DNA of 64,000 nt, from positions 666,712-730,711 of the forward strand of contig JABAAE010000001.1 of NCBI GenBank assembly GCA_014238905.1, written 5' to 3'. The notes under the pieces were generated by a model. That model saw only the letters and a list, made by a program, of their open reading frames with translations. It was not told the DNA's origin and did no database searches. The DNA is from Planctomycetota bacterium (GTDB lineage: Bacteria > Planctomycetota > Planctomycetia > Pirellulales > Pirellulaceae). Made by a program: the position numbers and the translations under genes. Positions 18,874 through 28,067 of this stretch are shown piece by piece (positions within the stretch are counted from its first letter, which is position 1; each line of letters starts with the position of its first letter).

Positions 18874-20672
18874 TGAGATTCCCCAGACGCAATGACTTTG
18901 ACGTTTTCACCGTCTCGTAAATAGTGTGCCCCCCGCGTCACATACTGCCTGCCCTGCAGCGAAAACGCTTCGGCGACAGGCTTGATTTGCCGCATGAATG
19001 ACATCGGATTTGGTTTTGCATTCCGATCGGTACCGTTTTCATTTTTGGAGACGCTGGTAACTTCAACACGTTCAACCACGCATTCGCCTCCCGTATAATC
19101 CTTTGGAACCAAAAACAGATACTCCTTGTCAAGGTCGTAAGCAATGGCGCTCATCGGAACAAAGAAGCCCGTTTGCGTGGCCTGTTCGGAAAGGTCAACC
19201 TTGACCAAATCGCCTGGCCTCAACATCCACTGTTCCCTGTCCTGGACCCTGAGGGTCGTCCCATTCCATTTTTCAGGCTGGTCACCATTTCCTACACTGA
19301 TTTCCCCGGCAATCAGGGTTGATTCGGCATCGATTTGGCCGTCGAGAATTTGTATTTCCCGAAAGTACTTTTGATTCAAAAAAGAAAGTACGGTGGGCAA
19401 TTTTTTGACCCGCATCTTCTGCACCGCGAGATCCCGATTCTCGGGATAATCCTCGTCTTTCTTCATGTTGGTCACCTGCCAAACAAAAGATCCGGTGTCG
19501 TCATCGAGGATAGCGGATTGTTCCGCGTAGGAACTGCCTAGAACGTAACCAGAAATAAAGTTCATTTGCAGTGGCCAGACTCGTTTGGTGAAGGCCATTT
19601 TTTCGTTTTCGGGCAATGAGAGTTTGGCCTTCGAATTTTTCATTAACAGGGTCAATGTAAAGGTCTTGGTTTCCGGATTGGCGATCGCATCCGAACGGTA
19701 GAGTAGAGCATAGCCCTGTGAAGACTCGCCGTTGAGGTTGGTAAAGTAGACTGGAAATCCGAGCCGATTTCTTAGCCGACGGGATTCGTCGGCGGACACC
19801 TCTAATTCAATTTTGATGGGGTCCATCATTTGTACCGTAGCAATGGGCTGCCCCGGTGTGACAATACTGCCTGGCACGACACTGACCTCCGCGATTTGTC
19901 CGTCAAAGGAAGAATAGAGGTTGCAGTTTTCAAGGTTGCGTTGGGCGTCGCGAAGGGAATTCTTTTTGACAAGCAATTCTGCTTGCAGTGATAATAAATC
20001 GGCGTCTTTGCTTTTCTTGGTCGCATCAATCTGGGTGATTGCCTCAATGGCAGTGTCAAAACGTGCTTTGTCCCGCTGAACATCCGCTAGAGCGCCGGCG
20101 TTCTGATCGAAGAGCTTCTGGCTTCTTTCTTTTTCTAATTCCGCGAAATCTTTTTCTGCGATCGCCGCTTTTTTTTGCGATGGAATCGTCTCGTCCAAAA
20201 ATATTTTGGCGGCGGCAATACTCTCTTGTGTCTGTTCAATGAGAGCCTGAGCTTTCTTTACTTGTAGTTGGTATTCTTCGCTGTCGATCGCCGCAATGAC
20301 AGTCCCTTTCTGCTCGAAAAGGATGCCTCCGTTTTCCTCTGTGGCATTGAGGTCTCCGGAACGATCCTCACCTTTTTTGTTGACGATGCGTCCCAAAATA
20401 TCTTGATTGGTAAAGGCGACTTTGAACAATCTTCCGCCAACCTCAATGCCAAGTTTTTCCGTTTTCCATGAGCCGATGGTTGCTGATACCAGGGACGCGG
20501 CTTCGGTGTCACCCTGCAGGGGGGAGGAGGAATGGCTTTCCAGCGACTTAACTTCTACTGGCCGAGGTTTGGTGACCGTGGCGACACCATTTCCGTTGCT
20601 GCATCCAGAAAAGATGAGGCAAAACATTAAGAAACCTACCGAATTAACGGCGTAAACAGTTTTCATTTTCAT
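18870..20672 (-). CDS. RND efflux periplasmic adaptor (membrane fusion protein), lipoprotein
   Basis: A 600-residue adaptor with a lipoprotein signal (FLMFCLIFSGCSN, lipobox cysteine near residue 24). The order is a lipoyl/barrel-sandwich half, a long alpha-helical hairpin (about 130-250, rich in Q/E/K/A), a second lipoyl half (NCNLYSSFDGQIAEVSVVPG) and beta-barrel regions. This is longer than typical HlyD/AcrA adaptors because of an extended membrane-proximal part. It is encoded immediately upstream of the RND permease and divergently from the outer-membrane factor, which together make a complete tripartite pump. Confidence 0.92.
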   Translation of the reverse strand: MKMKTVYAVNSVGFLMFCLIFSGCSNGNGVATVTKPRPVEVKSLESHSSSPLQGDTEAASLVSATIGSWKTEKLGIEVGGRLFKVAFTNQDILGRIVNKKGEDRSGDLNATEENGGILFEQKGTVIAAIDSEEYQLQVKKAQALIEQTQESIAAAKIFLDETIPSQKKAAIAEKDFAELEKERSQKLFDQNAGALADVQRDKARFDTAIEAITQIDATKKSKDADLLSLQAELLVKKNSLRDAQRNLENCNLYSSFDGQIAEVSVVPGSIVTPGQPIATVQMMDPIKIELEVSADESRRLRNRLGFPVYFTNLNGESSQGYALLYRSDAIANPETKTFTLTLLMKNSKAKLSLPENEKMAFTKRVWPLQMNFISGYVLGSSYAEQSAILDDDTGSFVWQVTNMKKDEDYPENRDLAVQKMRVKKLPTVLSFLNQKYFREIQILDGQIDAESTLIAGEISVGNGDQPEKWNGTTLRVQDREQWMLRPGDLVKVDLSEQATQTGFFVPMSAIAYDLDKEYLFLVPKDYTGGECVVERVEVTSVSKNENGTDRNAKPNPMSFMRQIKPVAEAFSLQGRQYVTRGAHYLRDGENVKVIASGESQ

Positions 20673-20791
20673 GAGGAATTCAGTTGGCTGAGTATAGCGA
20701 TTACGAAAGTGGATCGGATTTTTTCATTTTTGCCGTTTTTCGGGTTTTTGGCGTTTGAAATGCTCATTTTGAATTTGACGGACGGTCATTC

Positions 20792-20864
20792 CGATTAAAC
20801 CGAAAGAAAGAGCAAACGCCCTCTCTGGCCCTCTGTAACTTTCGATAGTTTAATCCGAATTAAA
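20792..20864. promoter_or_regulatory. Operator-like inverted repeats in the divergent efflux promoter region
   Basis: The 197-bp region between the adaptor (minus) and outer-membrane factor (plus) genes contains two kinds of symmetry. CGATTAAACCGAAAG (20792-20806) is matched in inverted, slightly gapped form by CTTTCGATAGTTTAATCCG (20839-20857). A perfect TTTAAT-CCGA-ATTAAA palindrome (20849-20864) ends 5 bp before the ATG at 20870. Such sites often bind dimeric repressors of efflux genes. No regulator gene is adjacent, so this is inference from symmetry alone. Confidence 0.4.
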
Positions 20865-20869
20865 AGTCG

Positions 20870-22363
20870 ATGCCCGAATTCTTCATGAAATCCAGAAGAT
20901 TACGATTTGCAGCACTCCTGTTGCTCGGATTATTAAATCTAAACGGATGTAGCAGTGCGCGATACTGGTGGACCAACAATAAAATGGTTGGTCCAAACTA
21001 CTCCGAACCGGCTGCTCCGGTCGCTGAACAGTTCAGCGAGGTCGCGGAAAAGGACAGCCTCGTCGTCGAGGAAGCGGATCAAAAGGACTTACGTTGGTGG
21101 ACTGTTTTCGACGATCCAGAACTTAACAGTATGATCGAACAGTTGAGCGGACAGAACCTCAGCTTGCAGACCGCTTATTACCGGATTCAGGAGGCCAGAC
21201 ATTTACGAAATATTGCTGCGGCAAACCTGTTTCCACAGAGTCAGACCGCCAAAGGTATTTATAATCATCGCCAAAATAGCCGCAATTCGGGGGGGACATT
21301 TCCGGGTTTTCCGACGACCATCGATGACTGGTCGACCGGATTTGATGCGTCTTGGGAAATAGACCTATGGGGCCGGATTCGTCGTAGTATTGCCGCCGCG
21401 GAAGCGCAAGTCGAGGTAACCCAGCATGATTACGATGATGTGTTTGTCAGCATCGTTGGCGATGCGGCGGCCTTGTTCGTTCAAATTCGGTCTCTTGATG
21501 AGCGAATTGTGCTTGCGGGGAAGAACCGAAAAATTCAGGAGGGAAGCCTGGACATCGCGGAAAAACGTTTTAATGAGGGACGAACGGACAAGCTTGATGT
21601 TTACCAAGCGGAGTCTAATTTGAATTCTACTCGGGCTCTTGTTCCCCAATTTGAGTTGGCTCGCCAACAGTCACTGAATGCTCTTGCTGTGTTACTGGGT
21701 GTTCCTCCAAGCGAGGCGTCCACAATCATGACGCCCAATGGAAAGATCCCTCAAATTCCTCCTCAATTAGTGGTTGGCATTCCGGCGGATTTGATTCTTC
21801 AACGTCCCGATATATTGGCGGCAGAGCGAGCGATGGCTCGCCAATTTGAACAAATAGGAATTGCCGAAGCGGAGTTTTATCCAACGTTCTCGATCAGTGG
21901 TTCATTGGGATGGCAAGCTTCTAAAATCAGCAATCTTTTGGAAGCACCTAGCAGTACCGGGGTCATTGCTCCAGGTTTTCGGTGGAACATCCTGAATTAC
22001 GGTCGACTTCGGGAGGGACTGTTTGCCGAGGAAGCCCGCTTCAAACAGATTCAGTATGAGTTTGAAAACAGGGTTCTATTGGCCCAGCGGGAAGTGGAAG
22101 ACGGGATCATTGAATTCATCAAAAAGAATGAACAGTACCAATTCGATCAGGCAACCAGTCAAGCCAATGATAAATCGGTTGAATTGGCACTCGCTTCCTA
22201 CCGTGAAGGAAAAAGCGATTTTGGCCGGGTCTTTGTGGTTCAATCCAATTCAGTCCTTGCACAAGACAAGGTCGTCGAAACCAAGGTCGCCATCGCCTTG
22301 GCTTTGATCAAGACATACAAAGCACTCGGTGGTGGTTGGGAAATAAACAATGCAAGCCAATAG
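20870..22363 (+). CDS. Outer-membrane efflux factor, TolC/NodT family lipoprotein
   Basis: A 497-residue protein with a lipoprotein signal (ALLLLGLLNLNGCSS) and two outer-membrane efflux (OEP) repeats. Visible family marks are W-E-I-D-L-W-G-R-I-R-R and the second-half P-A-D-L-I-L-Q-R-P-D-I-L-A-A-E. NodT-type factors form the outer-membrane channel of RND pumps. It is divergent from the adaptor and permease genes and completes the pump. The ATG at 20885 is an alternative start that would shorten the signal peptide by five residues. Confidence 0.94.
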   Translation: MPEFFMKSRRLRFAALLLLGLLNLNGCSSARYWWTNNKMVGPNYSEPAAPVAEQFSEVAEKDSLVVEEADQKDLRWWTVFDDPELNSMIEQLSGQNLSLQTAYYRIQEARHLRNIAAANLFPQSQTAKGIYNHRQNSRNSGGTFPGFPTTIDDWSTGFDASWEIDLWGRIRRSIAAAEAQVEVTQHDYDDVFVSIVGDAAALFVQIRSLDERIVLAGKNRKIQEGSLDIAEKRFNEGRTDKLDVYQAESNLNSTRALVPQFELARQQSLNALAVLLGVPPSEASTIMTPNGKIPQIPPQLVVGIPADLILQRPDILAAERAMARQFEQIGIAEAEFYPTFSISGSLGWQASKISNLLEAPSSTGVIAPGFRWNILNYGRLREGLFAEEARFKQIQYEFENRVLLAQREVEDGIIEFIKKNEQYQFDQATSQANDKSVELALASYREGKSDFGRVFVVQSNSVLAQDKVVETKVAIALALIKTYKALGGGWEINNASQ

Positions 22364-22492
22364 CTTTGGATGGTTGGATGTTCATCAGCACCATCCTGGA
22401 CATCCAGGCTATGCCTTCATTTCGGCCCCCCAAAATCAAGTGCACTCTGGACGTAAGCACCGGCTGCTAAATCCAGCTACAAAGGATCTCCC

Positions 22493-22969
22493 ATGCTGAG
22501 AATAGTATTATTTGGAACCGGTATGACAGCGGCGACAGTCGTGTTGCATGGTTTGGGAACGATCCTTTGGTTGCGATTGGTGAGCAAACGTCAGGGAGTG
22601 GTCGCTACCGGACGGGGATCGGGTTTAATCACAGAAGATTCCTCCGGTCCACTCACAACCGGTAGAGCTATTTGGATCCTCTGCTGCACAACCGTGACGC
22701 TAGCGCTGTTGCATGTGACCGAAGTCGCCATATGGGCGATGGCTTATGTATCGATTCCAGGTGATGGAAAACCGAACGGTCTTGAGGAGTCGTTCTATTT
22801 TTCCATGGTCACGTTTACATCGTTGGGATACGGCGATGTTGTGATTTCCAACCAGTGGCGAATATTGAGCGGAATCGAAGCCATGGCTGGCATGTTGGTC
22901 TTTGGATGGAGCAGCGCAATGTTATGGGCTGCTTTTACCCGTATGCTGAGCCTGTCTGAAAGACGTTGA
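22493..22969 (+). CDS. Two-TM potassium-channel-like protein (Ion_trans_2)
   Basis: The 158-residue product has an N-terminal helix, a second helix (about 60-84), a pore loop with the selectivity filter TSLGYGD at 109-115, and a last helix (about 127-147). T-x-x-G-Y-G-D is the K+ channel signature. There is no C-terminal RCK/TrkA-N domain, so gating is probably not nucleotide-linked, and a tetramer is expected from the family. It starts 129 bp after the outer-membrane factor. A functional link to the pump is not implied. Confidence 0.85.
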   Translation: MLRIVLFGTGMTAATVVLHGLGTILWLRLVSKRQGVVATGRGSGLITEDSSGPLTTGRAIWILCCTTVTLALLHVTEVAIWAMAYVSIPGDGKPNGLEESFYFSMVTFTSLGYGDVVISNQWRILSGIEAMAGMLVFGWSSAMLWAAFTRMLSLSERR

Positions 22970-23103
22970 CCGGCCGTAAACGAAGCAGAACCGGGCAATC
23001 GATAGCGGGTTTCAGATTCTTCCAGCCAGATTCAGGAGTCTGCCGTTCCGCAAAATTAACGGCATCGATTCGATCGAGGAATCTATTTCGTAACGAAAGA
23101 TTC

Positions 23104-23544
23104 CTAGGTCGTCTCTTGTTCATCCGAAAACTGATTGGTGTTGAGCAGTACAAGCGTGCAGGCGACCTGAACCTTGATGCCCGCACCGGCGAGTTTTTTT
23201 TGTAGGTCCGTATCTTCAGTACCCGGGTTGAAAATTACCCTGCGGGGTTGGCATTGGATCACTTCATCAATCATCGGTTCCAATATTTCCGGACGCACAT
23301 AAATGGTGAGCGTATCGATGTTGTCGAAAATGGACTCCAGGTTGGGATAGGCTTTGGTCCCCGCAATGAATTCATCCTTTTTGGTGACCGGAAAGATGGC
23401 ATGGCCCTCCTCCATCAATCGGTGTTGGGCCCGGTTGGAATATCGTTCCAAATTGCTGCTTGCTCCCAGAATGGCGACATTCATTTTGTTTTTGGATTTT
23501 GAGGTAGTCGGCAAGGGTGTGGTGGGGTTGGTTTGCAGGCTCAC
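23104..23544 (-). CDS. CoA-binding (CoA_binding_2) domain protein
   Basis: The conserved part begins MNVAILGASSNLERYSNRA, the Rossmann start of CoA_binding_2 proteins. It continues through KAYPNLESIFDNIDTLTIYV and PRRVIFNPGTED, which match the YccU-like family. This family binds CoA or a related nucleotide; its role is poorly known. The GTG at 23544 gives 146 residues and has GAGAG about 9 nt upstream. The ATG at 23484 gives 126 residues and fits the family start better but lacks a clear ribosome-binding site. It converges with the channel gene. Confidence 0.82.
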   Translation of the reverse strand: MSLQTNPTTPLPTTSKSKNKMNVAILGASSNLERYSNRAQHRLMEEGHAIFPVTKKDEFIAGTKAYPNLESIFDNIDTLTIYVRPEILEPMIDEVIQCQPRRVIFNPGTEDTDLQKKLAGAGIKVQVACTLVLLNTNQFSDEQETT

Positions 23545-23865
23545 GTTGGGCTCTCAAAAAAAGGGGTGGATAAAAAATCCATTCTTGGTTTGGCAATGAC
23601 AGTCGATGCGTCGCAAAACGGTACCGTTGGATCGGCAGTTTCCCGCACTACGAGTTTAACCTGTAGCCCGTTTGGATGCATCCATCGTGCACAAAGATAA
23701 TGGTTCTGTTGTTGCACTGCTGAGTTTGGGCCGGGCTTCCGAAGGCCTTAATGCTTCAAGATAGGGCCTCCGAATTCGGCGTTGAGAAACGGGAGACCCG
23801 TTCCAGTTTCCCTATATTTCCCAGCGTTCGTCTTGGCCATCGCAGTCGCTTAGCGGCTCGAGCAT
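23545..23865. other. Intergenic region without a recognisable gene
   Basis: About 320 bp between the CoA-binding gene and the selenoprotein gene, both on minus. No ORF of convincing composition and no hairpin followed by a T-run was seen. It may hold the CoA-binding gene promoter. Confidence 0.5.
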
Positions 23866-25188
23866 CTATTGAAGCCGATATTGAAAAGATTTCTGTTTTC
23901 CATCCCGCAGCACCTGAACTTCGACGAGTTGGTCTTTCTTTTTCTTTTGCATGCCATAAGCGAAGAGCTCGGTTTCAGAATGCAAATCGTCACGACCATC
24001 AAATTTGAGAATCAAATCTCCCTGCCTTATCCCGGCTTTCATGGCATAGGCATGGCGGCCGTATTGACCGACCCTGCTGACCCTTAAAGCCATCTTATCA
24101 AGCGAGAGCCCCAGGTTTTTTTTTCGTTCTGTGCTAACCGTTTCGACGACCATGCCGCCTCCGACCATCCGCCGCAAATCCCAGGAGGTGGTCCGCCAGG
24201 AAATATCGTTTTGGGTACGCCAGCCCGGCACCAAAGAAATATTGGTGGCTTTTAAATTACCATCGCGGTAAAAAGCGATGCGAAGCGGATTCCTGTCGGC
24301 CAAATGGTGGAGGACCCATTGAATATCTGCGGTCGAACAGATGACCTGCTTATTGATCGATTGGATTTGATCACCCTTTTGAAGACCGGCCGCAGCAGCC
24401 AGGGAACCTTTCTCGACGGATTGAATGGTCGCTTTGGAATCGGTATCCATTTTCAAACCAACAACCGACGGACTTGGGTAGGGGTACATTAATTTTTGAG
24501 GAAGTGGCTTTCTTTGGTCACGATAGTCCTGTCGATCTGCATCGAAAAGTTGATGGCAATGAATGCAGCTCCGAGACACATCATTGTTGTAGTTAAGTGT
24601 CGATTTAAAATTCTTCAAAGAGGGCAGTTGTTCTGGGATGGCTACTCGGAAGGGTGGTGATTGCTTACCGGAGAATTGCGGCAGGCTGTCAGGATATTCC
24701 CGGTGTAACTCCAAAACGCCCTTCATGGTTTCCGCAAGACCTTTTAGTGAAACGTCGGATTCGGCGCTGTCATGGCTGGTTCGAGTGCCGTACCTTGCGT
24801 AGATTTTTTTTTCGGCATTCAAAAAAAAGGCGGCAAAGGTCAAATCAAAATCGAATTGAAATAGATTCAAGTCGAGGCTGTTACATTTGATCAGCCGAAC
24901 ACAGATGAATTGTTCGGATAACGATTGAATTGTTTCTAGACGAACGACCTGTTCGTCAAATGTTTTACAGAGATGTCAGGGGATACAGCGCAGGACAACC
25001 ATTATGGGTTTATCCTGTTTGGCAGCAACAGAAATGGCGGCATCGAGGTCATCGTAATACCAGCTGTTGTCATCGGCGAGTTGGTCACGATCGTTGATGA
25101 CCTGCTCATCCCGGGTTTGTGCTGTTAACTGAGCAATTGGGATTGTCAGTAAGGATACAATCCACAGGAATCGAAGACGCCTGATCAT
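23866..25188 (-). CDS. Selenoprotein: thioredoxin-like domain, CxxCH motif and two PDZ domains (in-frame UGA at 24976-24978)
   Basis: Two open frames (to 24976 and from 24870) are in the same phase and no other stop lies between them, so reading the TGA at 24976-24978 as selenocysteine gives one 440-residue protein. The start at 25188 has GAGGAA about 7 nt upstream, followed by a signal peptide (LRFLWIVSLLTIPIAQLTAQ). Sec71 lies in R-C68-I-P-U71-H-L-C74 after KPIMVVLR, the redox position of a thioredoxin-like fold. CIHCH at 208-212 is a possible heme c site. PDZ-like domains are near 245-315 and 365-440. The plan agrees with the Trx7/PDZ (seleno)protein family of planctomycetes. A SECIS-like hairpin follows the UGA. 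Function unknown; probably an extracytoplasmic redox protein. Confidence 0.88.
24939..24957 (-). promoter_or_regulatory. SECIS-like hairpin downstream of the UGA codon
   Basis: On the minus-strand mRNA, 18 nt after the UGA, GACGAAC-AGGUC-GUUCGUC forms a perfect 7-bp stem with a 5-nt loop. Bacterial SECIS elements sit inside the coding region just after the UGA. The E. coli fdhF element carries a closely similar GGU-containing apical loop. The hairpin's codons (D-E-Q-V-V-R) belong to the thioredoxin-like domain, so the structure is embedded in coding sequence as expected. Confidence 0.82.
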
Positions 25189-25322
25189 AAGAGGTTCCTC
25201 GCGGGCCACTGTTTTTCTAACCCGGATCATAACCTAATAGCGGTGGAGAGCCAACGAACCAGAAACTCGCACGGTTGCTGAGTTAGGATTGTAAACTGTC
25301 GGCCAAGCAGCAGAATCGTTCG

Positions 25323-26222
25323 TTATTTTCGAGAGAACCAGCCATAGCGAGCGATGCAGTAAAACGCATTGAAAAGATCCTTGATCCCGATCTTTTTCCC
25401 TTCCGCATACGTGCGGGCGTTATAACCAATGGGGACTTCGGAAAATCTCGCTTTGCGGCGGGCCAGTTTAGCCGTGATTTCCGGCTCAAATCCGAACCGG
25501 TTCTGCTCGACTTCGATGTCAGCGAGAATCTCCCGCCGAAAAGCCTTGTAACAGGTTTCCATGTCGGTCAATTTTAATCCGGTGGTGAGGTTGGAGACCC
25601 CCGTCAGTAACCCGTTGCCAAATCGATGTATCCATGATTCATCCTGAGACTCGTTACCGATAAACCTTGAACCATAGACGACATCTGATTCATCCTGCAG
25701 AAGTGGAACCAGGAGTTTTGGGATATCGCGCGGGTCGTACTCAAGATCGGCATCCTGGATGACAACAACATCGCCAGTTGCCGATTCAAAACCAGTTCTC
25801 AATGCGGCACCCTTGCCGGCATTTTCCTCTTTCAAAACAACTTTGATATCTTTATGCGATTTCAAAGTTTCCAGAATCTTTCCAGTGCCATCGGTGCTGC
25901 AGTCGTCGACAATAATGATTTCTTTGTTGATCGGGATTTGGATGATCCGGCCAACAACACGGCGGATCGTATTTTCCTCGTTGAACACGGGGATAATCAC
26001 CGTCATTTTGAATTGCGAAGGCACATCACATTGGGGCTCGTCGATTTGGTAGCTCGCCGGCTCTTCGAAGAACTCATTCACCAACTGTTCAGTGCGGTCG
26101 ATGTTCGCCAGAAATTCATTTGAGCTGCGAACCTCCGATGAAACCGGGCGGTCGCCAACGATTGGAGCTGGATCGCCTTGAGGCTTTTGATTTTGGGTAG
26201 GATGGGTGGGTGTGGCGTTCAC
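25323..26222 (-). CDS. Family 2 glycosyltransferase (DPM1/DPG synthase-like)
   Basis: A 299-residue protein with a disordered N-terminal 70 residues and then a GT-A domain: TVIIPVFNEENTIRRVVG, IIIVDDCSTDGT, the ENAGKGAALRTGFE loop and the metal site QDADLEYDP. No C-terminal membrane helices follow. Close relatives transfer a sugar from a nucleotide-sugar to a polyprenyl phosphate or to a cell-surface glycan; the acceptor is unknown. It lies 9 bp downstream of a polytopic membrane protein gene on the same strand, suggesting the two act together. Confidence 0.92.
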   Translation of the reverse strand: MNATPTHPTQNQKPQGDPAPIVGDRPVSSEVRSSNEFLANIDRTEQLVNEFFEEPASYQIDEPQCDVPSQFKMTVIIPVFNEENTIRRVVGRIIQIPINKEIIIVDDCSTDGTGKILETLKSHKDIKVVLKEENAGKGAALRTGFESATGDVVVIQDADLEYDPRDIPKLLVPLLQDESDVVYGSRFIGNESQDESWIHRFGNGLLTGVSNLTTGLKLTDMETCYKAFRREILADIEVEQNRFGFEPEITAKLARRKARFSEVPIGYNARTYAEGKKIGIKDLFNAFYCIARYGWFSRK

Positions 26223-26231
26223 GGGGGTGTC

Positions 26232-28067
26232 TCACTGGGTAGATTTAAGGAGCTGTCGGGTCTGTGCGACCGCGCCGACGGCATTGGCAGGGGTACCATC
26301 TGTTCCGGTGCCAAACGCAGGCCAGGCGGCAAAGCCGGTCTGGGGTTCGTCTGAGATTTGCCGTCTTGAACCGGGGATAAACCGGGGGTTTTGCAAGTCG
26401 TTGAATATCCTGCGTATTCCCCAGACTTGGACTAGCTCGTCCTGATAGAGTATCGACCACTGGTCGGAATTTTTTTCCATCATGTGAACGGAGTGTTTCT
26501 GTCGTCGGCTGATGACGACCAACTCCGGATTTTTGTATTTCAGAATTCTGGACCCGTCGTAGGGCGGAGAATTTTTTCCCCGACTACGTTTTTTCGAATC
26601 ACCATTTCCGCAGATGAAGTCGAAGTGCATATCGACAATTTGCTGCGGATAGCAGGTTCGAAATCGGCCATCAAAAGAAATGTGTCCTTCACCTGTGACA
26701 TGGGGATTTTGTTTAAATGCAGCGATGGCATATTGAGCCCAGTTATAGGTGACTACCATCTTGCCATTGATGTTGTTGTTTGCCAGAAAGCGAAAAGCAG
26801 AAACCGGGTACCGGTCTTTTTCTACTTTAATGACGGTCAACCTTGGAAACAGGGTGACGCAAAGCAAAACGATACAGACCAATCCACCGGTCATGACAGG
26901 AATATTGCCTGATTGCCGGTCGGTTTCCGGGTTCGAAATCGCCTTGAAGCGGAGCAGGGCGGATTCCAGGTGAACCGGTATCCAGTAGGCAAAAAAGATG
27001 GCAAAGAACGGCACATGACGATGATGCTCGAGGGCTTGCCAAAAGGTCAGGGCCATCAATGCCAGCTGAGTAAAATCTTTTTCTTTCCTTGAAAACAGCA
27101 ACGAGAACAGGGCGGTCAATGTGATCAAACCAAATCGCCATCCGTTTTCACCGAAGAAGTCAGTGGCTGTCCACTCCGTGATTTCGGGACGTGGCTGTCC
27201 AAGAGACTCAAGCAGCCAGCCATGCAGGCCCGGACCGTATGGGTTGATAAGTGTCGCCAAGATAGCAAGAGCACTCATCATGACGAACCTCTGAACCAAA
27301 CCAAATCCTGAAGATCCCAGGCGGAGCAATGCTTCGATACTTCGTAGACCAAGGTAAGCAACGTAGATGGCAACACCTGCTACAAAGCCACCGTGGGAAT
27401 TTGCCCAAAAGAAAAACAGGATCGGGGCAAGCCATAAACCGTTCAAACGGGAGGATGAGTAACCGATTGGAGGGATGTTGTTTTTCCGGGATTCTTCGAG
27501 TTCGAGAGGAGAACAACGATGTAAGTGCCAATGGTCGCTCCAACCCGCAAAGCAATAATTGAGCAGGTAGATCAATACAGCAAAAAACGTGAAAGTGAAC
27601 AACTGTGGGCGGATGCTCCAGAAATAACTAATACCATTGGCGACGATCAAGAGGGTCGCAGTCATCACAAGAAGGTGAACACCTTGACGTTTGTTTTGGC
27701 GAGTGGAATGAACCAAGACCAAACTGAAAACAAGAACACTTAGCAGGAATTTGAACACCAGTAGCCCAACAGGTCCCATCCAGTTCACGATGGTCGCGAA
27801 ACTCAGTTCCGCCAGGTTTTCATGGTTAATCCACCGAAATCCAACCGCGGTAAACGAATAGGTGGTGGTTTCGTGAATCTTGCCGTCAGCCAAAACATCC
27901 TGGCCGTATTGAACATGACCCCAAAGGTCCGGATCCGCTACGTTGATGGAAGTGGCATAGGTAGCGGTCAACAGGATGGCTGCCAACACAATACGTTGGG
28001 ACCAAGTGTTTAAGGCGATTCTGCTCGAATCGTTTGGAATCAATCTATCGGGTGAAGAGGAGTTCAC
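26232..28067 (-). CDS. Polytopic membrane protein, possibly a GT-C-like glycosyltransferase
   Basis: A 611-residue protein with about ten hydrophobic helices between residues 25 and 430. A loop after helix 1 carries DPDLWGHVQYG, a D-x-D/W-containing first-loop pattern seen in many uncharacterised planctomycete membrane proteins and reminiscent of GT-C enzymes. A C-terminal soluble part (about 440-560) follows. The 9-bp spacing to the GT2 gene suggests one operon: the GT2 could charge a lipid carrier whose sugar this protein then transfers. That link is inference. Alternative roles such as O-antigen-ligase-like activity are not excluded. Confidence 0.75.
   Translation of the reverse strand: MNSSSPDRLIPNDSSRIALNTWSQRIVLAAILLTATYATSINVADPDLWGHVQYGQDVLADGKIHETTTYSFTAVGFRWINHENLAELSFATIVNWMGPVGLLVFKFLLSVLVFSLVLVHSTRQNKRQGVHLLVMTATLLIVANGISYFWSIRPQLFTFTFFAVLIYLLNYCFAGWSDHWHLHRCSPLELEESRKNNIPPIGYSSSRLNGLWLAPILFFFWANSHGGFVAGVAIYVAYLGLRSIEALLRLGSSGFGLVQRFVMMSALAILATLINPYGPGLHGWLLESLGQPRPEITEWTATDFFGENGWRFGLITLTALFSLLFSRKEKDFTQLALMALTFWQALEHHRHVPFFAIFFAYWIPVHLESALLRFKAISNPETDRQSGNIPVMTGGLVCIVLLCVTLFPRLTVIKVEKDRYPVSAFRFLANNNINGKMVVTYNWAQYAIAAFKQNPHVTGEGHISFDGRFRTCYPQQIVDMHFDFICGNGDSKKRSRGKNSPPYDGSRILKYKNPELVVISRRQKHSVHMMEKNSDQWSILYQDELVQVWGIRRIFNDLQNPRFIPGSRRQISDEPQTGFAAWPAFGTGTDGTPANAVGAVAQTRQLLKSTQ

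Noticed and set aside
22350..22498. Short plus-strand ORF between the outer-membrane factor and channel genes
   Set aside because: It overlaps both neighbours, is under 50 codons and carries no recognisable sequence.
24976..24978. TGA read as a true stop (two genes or a pseudogene)
   Set aside because: The frame continues without other stops for over 1 kb, the second half has no start site with a ribosome-binding site, and a hairpin of SECIS type follows. Readthrough is the better explanation.
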